NCBI GenBank assembly: GCA_020444775.1
Contig: JAGRHX010000389.1
Coordinates: forward strand, 1-5,711
Direction of reading: 5' to 3'
Length of the DNA: 5,711 bases
From: Gammaproteobacteria bacterium
Lineage (GTDB): Bacteria; Pseudomonadota; Gammaproteobacteria; HK1
The notes under the pieces are model-generated. The model worked only from the letters and a program-made list of their open reading frames with translations. It was not told the origin of the DNA and did not search any database. Shown here piece after piece: positions 1-5,601 of the stretch. Within the stretch, counting starts at the first letter, position 1, and every line of letters begins with the position of its first letter. The translations under genes and the position numbers were made by a program.

Positions 1-744
1 CCTCACGCTGAGCGCCACGCACGCGAAGGTGACCGCGGCTCCCATCGCCACGAAGAGGACGAGCGGAGGGGCGGGCCAGTTCGCGTTCGAACGGCCGTCG
101 ATCGTCGACACGAGCACGACGAGCGGATCGAGGGCGGCGACGCACAGCACGATGTCACGGATCACGTCGCGGCTGCCCCTCAGGAACCCGCCCAAGCCCA
201 GGATCGGCAGGATCAGCAACGCGATCGTCAGCGAGTTCGCGGTGCGCTGGACCGCGCCGAGGTCGCCGCCCCCGGACGACACGAGCAGCGCGAGGCTGGA
301 GAACAGCGGGACGGTGAGTAGGGCGATGACCGCGACGTCGAGGAACTGGCCGGGCGACACGCCGCTGAACAGGAGCGACGACGCGCAGAGGGGGAGCGCG
401 GCGAGGATCATCGTCCACAGCAGCGCGACCCGCGAGAACCACCGTCCCACGACGATCTGCCACGCGGCCATCGGCGTGGAGCGCAGCACGTCGAGCCGGT
501 TGTCGCGCCGCTCCTCGACGAGGAGGCCGGCGGTCATGCCGGGCGACAGGAGCGCGGCGAAGCACACGACCGGCCAGGCGGTCGTGGCGAAGACGAACTC
601 GCCGAGCTGGTCGTCGCGCAGGTCGGCGACGGACATCGCGAGCAGCAGGATGCCGAGGGGCAGGGCGACCGCCAGCGTGCGCATGGAGTAGTAGCGCTTG
701 CGCTTCGCGAACTGGAAGAAGTCGCGCTCGAGGATCGCCTTCAC
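1..744 (-). CDS. ABC-2 type transporter permease, C-terminus cut by window edge
   Basis: Membrane subunit of an ABC-2 type (probably export) transporter. 248 codons are visible, starting VKAILERDFFQFAKRKRYYS and running open to position 1. The GTG start at 744-742 overlaps the TGA of the upstream ATPase gene by four bases (741-744), a typical translational-coupling arrangement that pairs the two proteins. The layout fits ABC-2 permeases: a basic N-terminal cytosolic segment (residues 1-22), hydrophobic stretches near residues 24-40, 51-70, 103-127, 136-156, 171-188, 196-212 and 227-246, and between the second and third the cytosolic motif EERRDNRLDVLRSTPMAAWQ (77-96), matching the E-x-x-x-x-L-x-x-L-x-x-TP pattern of this superfamily. 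The frame is almost entirely G/C-ending codons (CTC, GTC, CGC, GAC), unlike the importer genes to the right. The substrate cannot be inferred. GTG is chosen because of the coupling; a short AAGGG lies about 10 bases upstream. Confidence 0.85.
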   Translation of the reverse strand, partial: MKAILERDFFQFAKRKRYYSMRTLAVALPLGILLLAMSVADLRDDQLGEFVFATTAWPVVCFAALLSPGMTAGLLVEERRDNRLDVLRSTPMAAWQIVVGRWFSRVALLWTMILAALPLCASSLLFSGVSPGQFLDVAVIALLTVPLFSSLALLVSSGGGDLGAVQRTANSLTIALLILPILGLGGFLRGSRDVIRDIVLCVAALDPLVVLVSTIDGRSNANWPAPPLVLFVAMGAAVTFACVALSVR

Positions 745-1760
745 TGGACCAGACCCTTGGTGATGTGGAGGAAGGCGTCCTCGAGGCGGACCTGCTCGAG
801 TCCGAAGTGCTCCACCTTGAACCCACGCCGGACGAGCTCGGCGTTGAGGGCGTGGTGATCGGTGTGGTCGGGCTGGAACCGCACGAAGATCTGCCCGGGC
901 CGATCGCCCTCGCGGATCGCGTCGACCGCGGGCATGCCGCGGACGATCTCCACGAGGTCGGCGCCCGACCGCCCCTCCGCGGGCTCCTCCCGGACCCGGA
1001 CCTGGAACACTCGGCCCTCCCGGTGCACCTGCTCCGAGATGTCCTCCACCGGGCCCGAGTACACCAGCCGGCTCTGCTCCAGGATCGCGACCGAGTCGCT
1101 GATCTCGCCCAGCTCGGACAGGATGTGGCTGGAGACGATCAGGGTCTTGCCCATCGCGCGCAGGGTCAGCACGAGGTCCTTGAACTCGATCCGCGCCCGC
1201 GGGTCGAGCCCCGACGCCGGCTCGTCCAGCAGCAGCAGCTTCGGGTCGTGGAGGAGCACCCGCGCCAGATGGAGCCGCTGCGACATGCCGCGGGAGAGGT
1301 CGCCGCACAGCGCCTCGGCCTTGGACTCGAGGCCGGTGACCTGGAGGGCGTCGTCGATCGCCTTCGTCGCGGCGGCCCCGCGGATCCCGTACACCGCGGC
1401 GAAGAACCGCAGGTACTCGTGGACCATCATCTCCTCGTAGAGGCCGCACACGTCCGGCATGTAGCCGATCACCCGACGGATCGCGCCGCGGTCGCGCGCG
1501 AGGTCGTGGCCCGCGATCGTCACCTGCCCCGACGTCGGGCGGAGGATGGTCGCCAGCATCTTCAAGGTCGTGGTCTTGCCCGCGCCGTTCGCACCCAGCA
1601 AGGCGACGATGCCTCCGGGACGAACCTCCAGCGAGACTCCCTTCAGCACCAGGATGACGTGGTCGTAGATGACCTCGATGTTATTGACCGACAGCAGCGC
1701 GCTGGACGCTCCGGGGACGTTCGAGGAGCTCAGGGCGTCGGCCGGGCTGGCGGCAGCCAT
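741..1760 (-). CDS. Chimeric ABC ATPase: LivF-like N-terminus joined to ABC-2 (NatA/CcmA-like) ATPase
   Basis: 339-residue reading frame with two origins. Residues 1-20 are a low-complexity Ala/Ser leader. Residues 22-67 (LLSVNNIEVIYDHVILVLKG onward to the Walker A) are typical of LivF, the second ATPase of branched-chain amino acid importers. From residue 68 (MLATILRPTSGQVTIAGHDL) it is an ABC-2 drug/sodium/lipid exporter-type ATPase: Q-loop region IGYMPD (98-103, Asp in place of Gln), signature LSRGMSQR (155-162), Walker B LLLLDEP (175-181), D-loop SGLD (183-186), switch His in SSH (212), and an extra C-terminal domain (about 245-339) as in NatA/DrrA-type proteins. Walker A is GANGAGKTT (56-64). 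The frame is unbroken, so a folded ATPase is conceivable. The ATG at 1760 is preferred because GGAG lies 8 bases upstream; an in-frame GTG at 1865 has no such site. The 5' end belongs with the importer operon and the 3' end with the coupled ABC-2 permease. Probably an assembly chimera; see findings. Confidence 0.8.
   Translation of the reverse strand: MAAASPADALSSSNVPGASSALLSVNNIEVIYDHVILVLKGVSLEVRPGGIVALLGANGAGKTTTLKMLATILRPTSGQVTIAGHDLARDRGAIRRVIGYMPDVCGLYEEMMVHEYLRFFAAVYGIRGAAATKAIDDALQVTGLESKAEALCGDLSRGMSQRLHLARVLLHDPKLLLLDEPASGLDPRARIEFKDLVLTLRAMGKTLIVSSHILSELGEISDSVAILEQSRLVYSGPVEDISEQVHREGRVFQVRVREEPAEGRSGADLVEIVRGMPAVDAIREGDRPGQIFVRFQPDHTDHHALNAELVRRGFKVEHFGLEQVRLEDAFLHITKGLVQ
1560..1595. 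other. Chimera breakpoint at the Walker A codons
   Basis: This stretch encodes GANGAGKTTTLK on the minus strand. To its right the protein is LivF-like (the Ala in GANGAGK fits LivF; ABC-2 ATPases usually have GPNGAGK). To its left, from MLATIL onward, it is ABC-2-like, where LivF would continue with something like AISNLL. Hand-counted GC also changes here: lines at 1201 and 1441 give about 73% and 77%, while the line at 1621 gives about 58%. The join therefore lies within roughly 30 bases that both parent genes could share. No inverted repeat, target duplication or recombinase site is visible at the junction. Confidence 0.75.
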
Positions 1761-1768
1761 CGACGATT

Positions 1769-1772
1769 CTCC
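1769..1772 (-). promoter_or_regulatory. Shine-Dalgarno site fixing the livF-like start
   Basis: GGAG on the minus strand (inside TTGGAGA) sits 8 bases before the ATG at 1760. It decides the start in favour of 1760 over the longer in-frame GTG at 1865, which is preceded by a pyrimidine-rich sequence without a ribosome binding site. Confidence 0.65.
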
Positions 1773-1783
1773 AATCGAGGTTA

Positions 1784-1828
1784 CAGACCCGGGGCTCAAG
1801 AACCCGGGGCTTACAGACCCGAGGCGGG
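1784..1828. repeat. Three tandem 15-base repeats
   Basis: Three adjacent 15-base units: CAGACCCGGGGCTCA (1784-1798), AGAACCCGGGGCTTA (1799-1813) and CAGACCCGAGGCGGG (1814-1828). The core ACCCGGGG is kept in the first two and is ACCCGAGG in the third. The flanking TTACAGACCCG recurs exactly 30 bases apart (1781 and 1811). CCCGGG is self-complementary, so the first two copies could also pair in RNA. They lie just upstream of the livF-like ribosome binding site. Confidence 0.7.
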
Positions 1829-1830
1829 CG

Positions 1831-1885
1831 GCGCCGCCCCTTGGGGCAGCGCTGACTCGCTCCACGGATGGAATGACTCAGCGCT
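1831..1885 (-). promoter_or_regulatory. Two overlapping, mutually exclusive hairpins upstream of the livF-like start
   Basis: In transcription order, arms at 1885-1878 and 1855-1848 (AGCGCTGA with TCAGCGCT, 8 perfect pairs, then one mismatch and two more pairs, 16-base loop) form one hairpin. A second pairs 1849-1852 and 1843-1847 with 1836-1840 and 1831-1834 (GCGC and GGGGC arms, one mismatch). Both need bases 1849-1852, so only one can form at a time. Neither is followed by a U-run, so this is not an intrinsic terminator. A role in mRNA processing, stability or attenuation between the binding-protein and livF genes is inference. The rest of the 171-base gap (1886-1931) shows nothing I can name. 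Confidence 0.4.
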
Positions 1886-1931
1886 TGATCAAGGGACCAG
1901 CGCAGCCTCGCTCACCGGGGCTCGGCAAGAT

Positions 1932-3263
1932 TCAGTTGCAGTCCCGCGGCTCGATGTTGTTCTCCTTGCCGTAGGCCATCGCCGCCGCCTCGACCATCGG
2001 CCTCACAACCTCACGGTCCGGCTCGATCCAGTCACTCACGATTGACCAGCGTTTGCCATCCCACTGTTGGATGGCCACCGGCCCCATGGTCTCGTGGTCA
2101 GCGCAGGTCACCTTCATCGGGTTGGCGAGACCGCCGACACCAAGTGCCTTCAGCCGCTCCTCGGTCAGGTCCAGGGCCTCCAGTCCGTCTCTGACCTGCT
2201 CACCGGTCAGCGGCTTCTTGCCATGCATGCCCTGCGCGGTGCGGATCGCCTCGACCGAGTACAGAGCCGCCAACAACCCCCGGTTGTAGAGCACCTCGCC
2301 GAAGTTGTTCTTGCTCGCCTCTTCCATGTTGCCCCCATAGACATGCTCGAGGATGTCCTTGAAGACCGGGAATTCGTGTCCCGACGCATGGAAGGTGCCG
2401 GACTTGTAACCGATCGCGTCGTCACCGGCCGGGATCACGTCGGACTCGCTGCCCGACCACCAGACACCGATGAAATGATCCATCGGGAAACGGATCGCGG
2501 CCGCTTCCTTGATGGCCACCTGGTTCATCACGCCCCAGCCCCACATCAGCACCCAATCGGGACGATAGCGGCGCACCTGCAGCCAGGTCGCCTTCTGCTC
2601 CTGGCCCGGATGGTCGACGGCAAGCAGGTTGAGGTCGTAGCCATAGCGCTTTTGCAGCGCTTCCAAGGTTGGTATCGGCTCCTTACCATAGGCGCTGTTG
2701 TGGTAGACCAGCGCGATCTTCTTGCCCTTCAGATTCGCCTCACCGCCCTCCTGCTGAGCGATGTAGCGGATGAAGGCCGATGCCTGACTCCAGTAGGTGG
2801 TCGGGAAGTTGAAGACGTAAGGGAAGTAGCGACCGTCCGCCGCGGCGGTGCGGCCATAACCCATGCTCACCAGCGGAATCTTGTCGACCGCCGACTTCGG
2901 AATCAGCTGATAGGTGATGCCCGTGCTCCACGGATGCACCAGGGCCGCGCCGGTGGGCCCCTTGTTCTTGAGCTTCTCGTAGCACTCGACACCGCTCTTG
3001 GTGTTGTACTGGGTCTCACACTCCTCGAGCAGGATCTTGACGCCGTTGATACCGCCGTCACGCTTGTTGACAAGGTCCATGTAGTCGCGGAAACCGTTCG
3101 CGGTCGGTATGCCGTTCGGCGCGTACGGCCCGGTCCGATAGGAGAGCAAAGGCACGAACTGCTCGTTCTGGGCCTGTACCGGCAGCGCGCTCAGGCTGCC
3201 CAGTGCGAGCGCCGCGACCAGGCCGGCAATCTTCCTGGCAATCTTCAAAGGGGACGACTTCAT
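1932..3263 (-). CDS. Periplasmic substrate-binding protein of the Liv/HAAT importer (LivK-like)
   Basis: 443-residue periplasmic receptor that captures the ligand and delivers it to the LivH/LivM channel. It starts with a classic signal peptide: basic n-region (K2, K7, R10, K11), hydrophobic core about 12-26, likely cleavage after VQA at residue 31. The mature part is a type I periplasmic binding fold of the Peripla_BP_6 family, with early FVPLLSYRTGPYAPNGIPTA (36-55) and the lobe-crossing KKIALVYHNSAYGKEP (181-196). Four cysteines (82, 94, 387, 442) could form two disulfides; the first pair resembles the loop disulfide known in LIV-binding proteins. Aromatics cluster around W239-W243 and W268-W269. 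At 443 residues it is longer than E. coli LivK and closer to receptors found beside acyl-CoA synthetase or aromatic-acid genes in proteobacteria, so the ligand may not be leucine. A strong Shine-Dalgarno supports the ATG at 3263. Confidence 0.93.
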   Translation of the reverse strand: MKSSPLKIARKIAGLVAALALGSLSALPVQAQNEQFVPLLSYRTGPYAPNGIPTANGFRDYMDLVNKRDGGINGVKILLEECETQYNTKSGVECYEKLKNKGPTGAALVHPWSTGITYQLIPKSAVDKIPLVSMGYGRTAAADGRYFPYVFNFPTTYWSQASAFIRYIAQQEGGEANLKGKKIALVYHNSAYGKEPIPTLEALQKRYGYDLNLLAVDHPGQEQKATWLQVRRYRPDWVLMWGWGVMNQVAIKEAAAIRFPMDHFIGVWWSGSESDVIPAGDDAIGYKSGTFHASGHEFPVFKDILEHVYGGNMEEASKNNFGEVLYNRGLLAALYSVEAIRTAQGMHGKKPLTGEQVRDGLEALDLTEERLKALGVGGLANPMKVTCADHETMGPVAIQQWDGKRWSIVSDWIEPDREVVRPMVEAAAMAYGKENNIEPRDCN

Positions 3264-3272
3264 CGACTTATA

Positions 3273-3278
3273 TCCTCC
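3273..3278 (-). promoter_or_regulatory. Strong Shine-Dalgarno site of the binding-protein gene
   Basis: GGAGGA on the minus strand, 9 bases before the ATG at 3263. It is the best ribosome binding site in the window, which fits a receptor made in excess over the membrane subunits. Confidence 0.8.
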
Positions 3279-3366
3279 AGGTACTACCCGTCACGGCTCG
3301 GAGCGACCGATCCGCGAATCTGACCAGTGCTGAATGCTTGTTGTGCTCGTTGTTCTCATCGTCGGC

Positions 3367-3395
3367 ACCATAGCATGCCGCCTGCGGGCAACCAA
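3367..3395 (-). promoter_or_regulatory. Possible sigma-70 promoter for the binding-protein gene
   Basis: Minus-strand TATGGT (3372-3367, 4 of 6 matches to TATAAT), preceded directly by an extended -10 TGC (3375-3373), with a weak TTGGTT -35 (3395-3390, 3 of 6) at a 17-base spacing. It would give a leader of about 95 bases before the ATG at 3263. The 185-base gap after livM makes a separate promoter reasonable, but the -35 match is poor and the call is by eye. Confidence 0.3.
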
Positions 3396-3426
3396 CGCGC
3401 TGGCAACGCGCTGGCAACCCGTTGGC
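3394..3426. repeat. Three tandem 11-base repeats
   Basis: AACGCGCTGGC occurs perfectly at 3394-3404 and 3405-3415, then degenerates to AACCCGTTGGC at 3416-3426 (9 of 11). The outer bases form the inverted pair CCAACG (3392-3397) and CGTTGG (3420-3425). The array lies between the hairpin after livM and the possible -10 of the binding-protein gene and touches its -35. It could be an operator array or just slippage; nothing here identifies a regulator. Confidence 0.7.
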
Positions 3427-3448
3427 CGGCGAGGCCGAGCGCCGGGCC
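3424..3448 (-). terminator. GC-rich hairpin directly after the livM stop
   Basis: Arms GGCCGGCG (3424-3431) and CGCCGGGCC (3440-3448) pair over 8 base pairs with one bulged G and an 8-base loop. The stem begins on the base after the livM stop codon. There is no U-run downstream on the minus strand, so it is not a canonical intrinsic terminator; protecting the 3' end of a livGHM message or partial read-through is more likely. Confidence 0.4.
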
Positions 3449-4525
3449 TCAGTACGGGAACGGCCAGCGCCTCAGCTTCTCGCGGACGATGAACCACAGT
3501 CGCGCCAGGCCGTGCGGCTCGACGATCAGAAAGAAGATGATCATGCCACCGAAGATCATGAACTCGATGTGCTTGCCCATCGCCGCTTCGATGTGCAGAC
3601 CGAACAGCTCGGGCAGATTGGTCAGCACGATCGGCATCAAGCTGATGAAGGCGGCTCCCAGATAGGAACCGAGCACGCTGCCCAGCCCACCGATGATGAC
3701 CATGAACAGCACCTGGAACGAGATGTTGATCGCGAACGCCTCGGTCTCGGCGCTTCCCAACCACAAGAACAGCATCATCGCGCCAGCCACCCCGCAGTAG
3801 AAGGACGAGATGGCAAACGCCAGCAGCTTGGTGTGGAACAGCCTGAAGCCGATGATCTCCGCGGCGATGTCCATATCCCGGATCGCCATCCAGGCGCGAC
3901 CTATCCGACCGCGCACCAGATTCAGCGAGATCGCGGTGAACACCACCACCATGGCCAACGCGGTCAGATAGCGGGTCTCGGCGGTCGCGGTCGGTCCCGT
4001 CAGCTCGATACCGAGCAGGGTGCGTGGCGGTGCGGTGATGCTGCCGGACGGGTCGTAGTTGGTGAACCAGGCGACCTTGTTGAACAGCCAGATCAAGAAG
4101 AACTGCGCGGCCAGCGTTGCCACCGCCAGATAGAAGCCCTTGATCCGCAGCGATGGTATGCCGAACAACACGCCGACCATGGCCGCTATCACGCCCGCGA
4201 TGACGAACACCACGAGGATGTTCAAATCCGGAAATGCCGTGGTCAGCTTGTAGGCGGCATAGGCGCCTACCGCCATGAAGGCACCGGTGCCCAGACTCAA
4301 CTGTCCGGCGTAGCCGGTCAACAGGTTCAGCCCCAGTGCCGCCATGGTGAAGACCACGGTGGGAATCAACACGGCCTGCAACAGATACTCGTTGGCGAGC
4401 AGTGGCACGACCACGAATCCCAGCACCAGGAATACCAGCACCAGCCAGCGGTCCAGTGGAATCGGGAACAGCGCCTGGTCCGACTCGTAGCTGGTCTTGA
4501 ATATCCCGGTCTCTCGATAGAGCAT
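3449..4525 (-). CDS. livM: Branched-chain amino acid-type ABC permease LivM
   Basis: One of the two inner-membrane subunits forming the translocation channel of the Liv/HAAT importer, with LivH. 358 residues, BPD_transp_2 family. After a polar N-terminus (1-24) come hydrophobic segments near 27-43, 49-69, 83-94, 102-125, 131-149, 186-203, 233-256, 268-300 and 320-335. Diagnostic stretches are LNLLTGYAGQLSLGTGAFMA (66-85), an EAA-like cytoplasmic loop GRIGRAWMAIRDMDIAAEII (206-225) that would contact the ATPases, and VIIGGLGSVLGSYLGAAFIS (276-295). It is shorter than the E. coli protein, which carries an extra N-terminal extension. The ATG at 4525 follows AGAGG at 8 bases spacing. It begins 46 bases after livH ends. 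Its 3' end is followed by a hairpin and a 185-base gap. Confidence 0.95.
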   Translation of the reverse strand: MLYRETGIFKTSYESDQALFPIPLDRWLVLVFLVLGFVVVPLLANEYLLQAVLIPTVVFTMAALGLNLLTGYAGQLSLGTGAFMAVGAYAAYKLTTAFPDLNILVVFVIAGVIAAMVGVLFGIPSLRIKGFYLAVATLAAQFFLIWLFNKVAWFTNYDPSGSITAPPRTLLGIELTGPTATAETRYLTALAMVVVFTAISLNLVRGRIGRAWMAIRDMDIAAEIIGFRLFHTKLLAFAISSFYCGVAGAMMLFLWLGSAETEAFAINISFQVLFMVIIGGLGSVLGSYLGAAFISLMPIVLTNLPELFGLHIEAAMGKHIEFMIFGGMIIFFLIVEPHGLARLWFIVREKLRRWPFPY

Positions 4526-4571
4526 CGGCTATACCTCTGCGCGCAACGACCTCAACCGCTGAGGGCGCCGC

Positions 4572-5519
4572 TCAAACCCGTTCGATGATGCGTTCTCCGA
4601 ACAACCCCTGCGGGCGGAACACCAGGAACACCAGCGCCAGCATGTAGGCGAACCAGTTCTCCACGGCACCGCCGACCGCCGGCCCCCAATAGACTTCGGC
4701 GACCTTCTCCCCGACGCCGATGATGAGTCCACCGATGATGGCCCCCGGGACCGAGGTGAACCCGCCCAGTATGAGCACCGGCAGGGCTTTCAACGCGATC
4801 AGCGACAGGGAGAACTGCACGCCGCTCTTCGCGCCCCACATGATGCCGGCGACCATCGCCACGATGCCCGACACAGACCACACGACCACCCAGATGGTCT
4901 TCAATGGAATGCCGACCGAGAGCGCCGCCTGATGGTCGTCGGCCACCGCCCGCAGCGCGCGCCCGATCGCGGTCTTCTGGAAGAACACCGCCAGCACCAG
5001 GACCATCACCGCGCCGACCACGGCGGCGAAGATGTCGAAGCTGCTGAGCAGCATGATCTCACCACCGACCGGCACCTCGAGCACCTGGTCGGGAATGCCG
5101 ATGTCCAGGCGTTTGACGTTGCTGCCCCACAACATCTCGCCAAAGCCTTCCAGGAAGAAGGTCAGCCCGATCGTCGACATGAACAGGATGATGTGGTCCT
5201 GGTTCACCAAAGGCCTGAGCATCAGCCGCTCGATGGCCATCGCCAGCACCACCATCACCGCCACGGTGCCGAGGATCGCCAGCCAGATGGGCCAGCCGAA
5301 CTCGGTCAGGCCAACCAGGGTGAGGGCCGCGAACAGCACCATCACACCCTGGGCGAAGTTGAATATCCCCGATGCCTTGAAGATGAGCACGAAGCCCAGC
5401 GCGACCAGTGAGTACATGACCCCGGTCAACAGGCCGTTGAGCACCACCTCGAGCAGGAAGACCGGCGCGGCAGCCATTTCGGTGAACGGCGTGACGAACA
5501 CAGAGCTGAGAAAATCCAT
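4572..5519 (-). CDS. livH: Branched-chain amino acid-type ABC permease LivH
   Basis: Second channel-forming inner-membrane subunit of the importer. 315 residues, close to the usual LivH length (about 290-310), BPD_transp_2 family. Conserved marks are LLTGVMYSLVALGFVLIFKA (30-49) followed by SGIFNFAQGVM (50-60), the EAA-like ATPase-contact loop AIGRALRAVADDHQAALSVG (184-203), VLILGGFTSVPGAIIGGLII (248-267) and the C-terminal FRPQGLFGERIIERV. Hydrophobic segments lie near 20-46, 57-72, 76-97, 108-125, 161-180, 208-229 and 286-301. The ATG at 5519 has only a distant GGAG (12 bases upstream). No alternative start lies directly upstream in frame, though Met15 (5477) would also keep the first membrane segment. 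It starts 82 bases after the livG stop. Confidence 0.95.
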   Translation of the reverse strand: MDFLSSVFVTPFTEMAAAPVFLLEVVLNGLLTGVMYSLVALGFVLIFKASGIFNFAQGVMVLFAALTLVGLTEFGWPIWLAILGTVAVMVVLAMAIERLMLRPLVNQDHIILFMSTIGLTFFLEGFGEMLWGSNVKRLDIGIPDQVLEVPVGGEIMLLSSFDIFAAVVGAVMVLVLAVFFQKTAIGRALRAVADDHQAALSVGIPLKTIWVVVWSVSGIVAMVAGIMWGAKSGVQFSLSLIALKALPVLILGGFTSVPGAIIGGLIIGVGEKVAEVYWGPAVGGAVENWFAYMLALVFLVFRPQGLFGERIIERV

Positions 5520-5546
5520 GCGAGCAGTTCACTCCCAGGTTGGCGG

Positions 5547-5563
5547 GTGCCCGGCCCGGGCAC
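5547..5563. repeat. 17-base palindrome in the livG-livH gap
   Basis: GTGCCCGG, one central C, then CCGGGCAC: a perfect inverted repeat. As RNA it gives a 6-bp GC stem with a 5-base loop. No U-run follows on the minus strand, so it is not a standard terminator. It could be a protein-binding site or an mRNA hairpin reducing livH translation relative to livG; both are inference. The rest of the 82-base gap shows nothing else clear. Confidence 0.55.
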
Positions 5564-5601
5564 GGTCCGAAGGTGGGCCGTACGCGGGTCGCCGTATGTC
5601 T

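Noticed and set aside
29..691. Plus-strand 220-codon frame at the left edge
   Set aside because: Ser/Arg/Thr-rich shadow of the permease with no motif.
155..826. Minus-strand 223-codon frame over the ABC-2 permease region
   Set aside because: Arg/Pro/Ala-rich out-of-frame shadow; the real permease frame starts at GTG 744 and carries membrane segments and the ABC-2 EERR...LRSTP motif.
1560..1595. Mobile element or site-specific recombination at the composition break
   Set aside because: No transposase, terminal inverted repeat, target duplication or tRNA is visible; the join is explained by shared Walker A sequence.
1784..1828. CRISPR array
   Set aside because: Units are 15 bases, directly adjacent and without spacers.
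1761..1865. 35-residue N-terminal extension of the chimeric ATPase from an in-frame GTG at 1865
   Set aside because: No ribosome binding site before 1865; the extension just translates the 15-base repeats. The ATG at 1760 has GGAG 8 bases upstream.
765..2045. Long plus-strand open frame (426 codons) opposite the chimeric ATPase
   Set aside because: Antisense shadow with skewed His/Arg/Asp composition. It crosses the composition break, as expected for chance openness in GC-rich DNA.
2067..3323. Long plus-strand open frame (418 codons) opposite the binding-protein gene
   Set aside because: Antisense shadow of a gene with a clear signal peptide and family match; its own product has no recognisable motif.
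3422..4588. Long plus-strand open frame (388 codons) opposite livM
   Set aside because: Its translation is rich in His, Gln, Arg and Asp with no domain. It is the antisense shadow of the high-GC livM gene.
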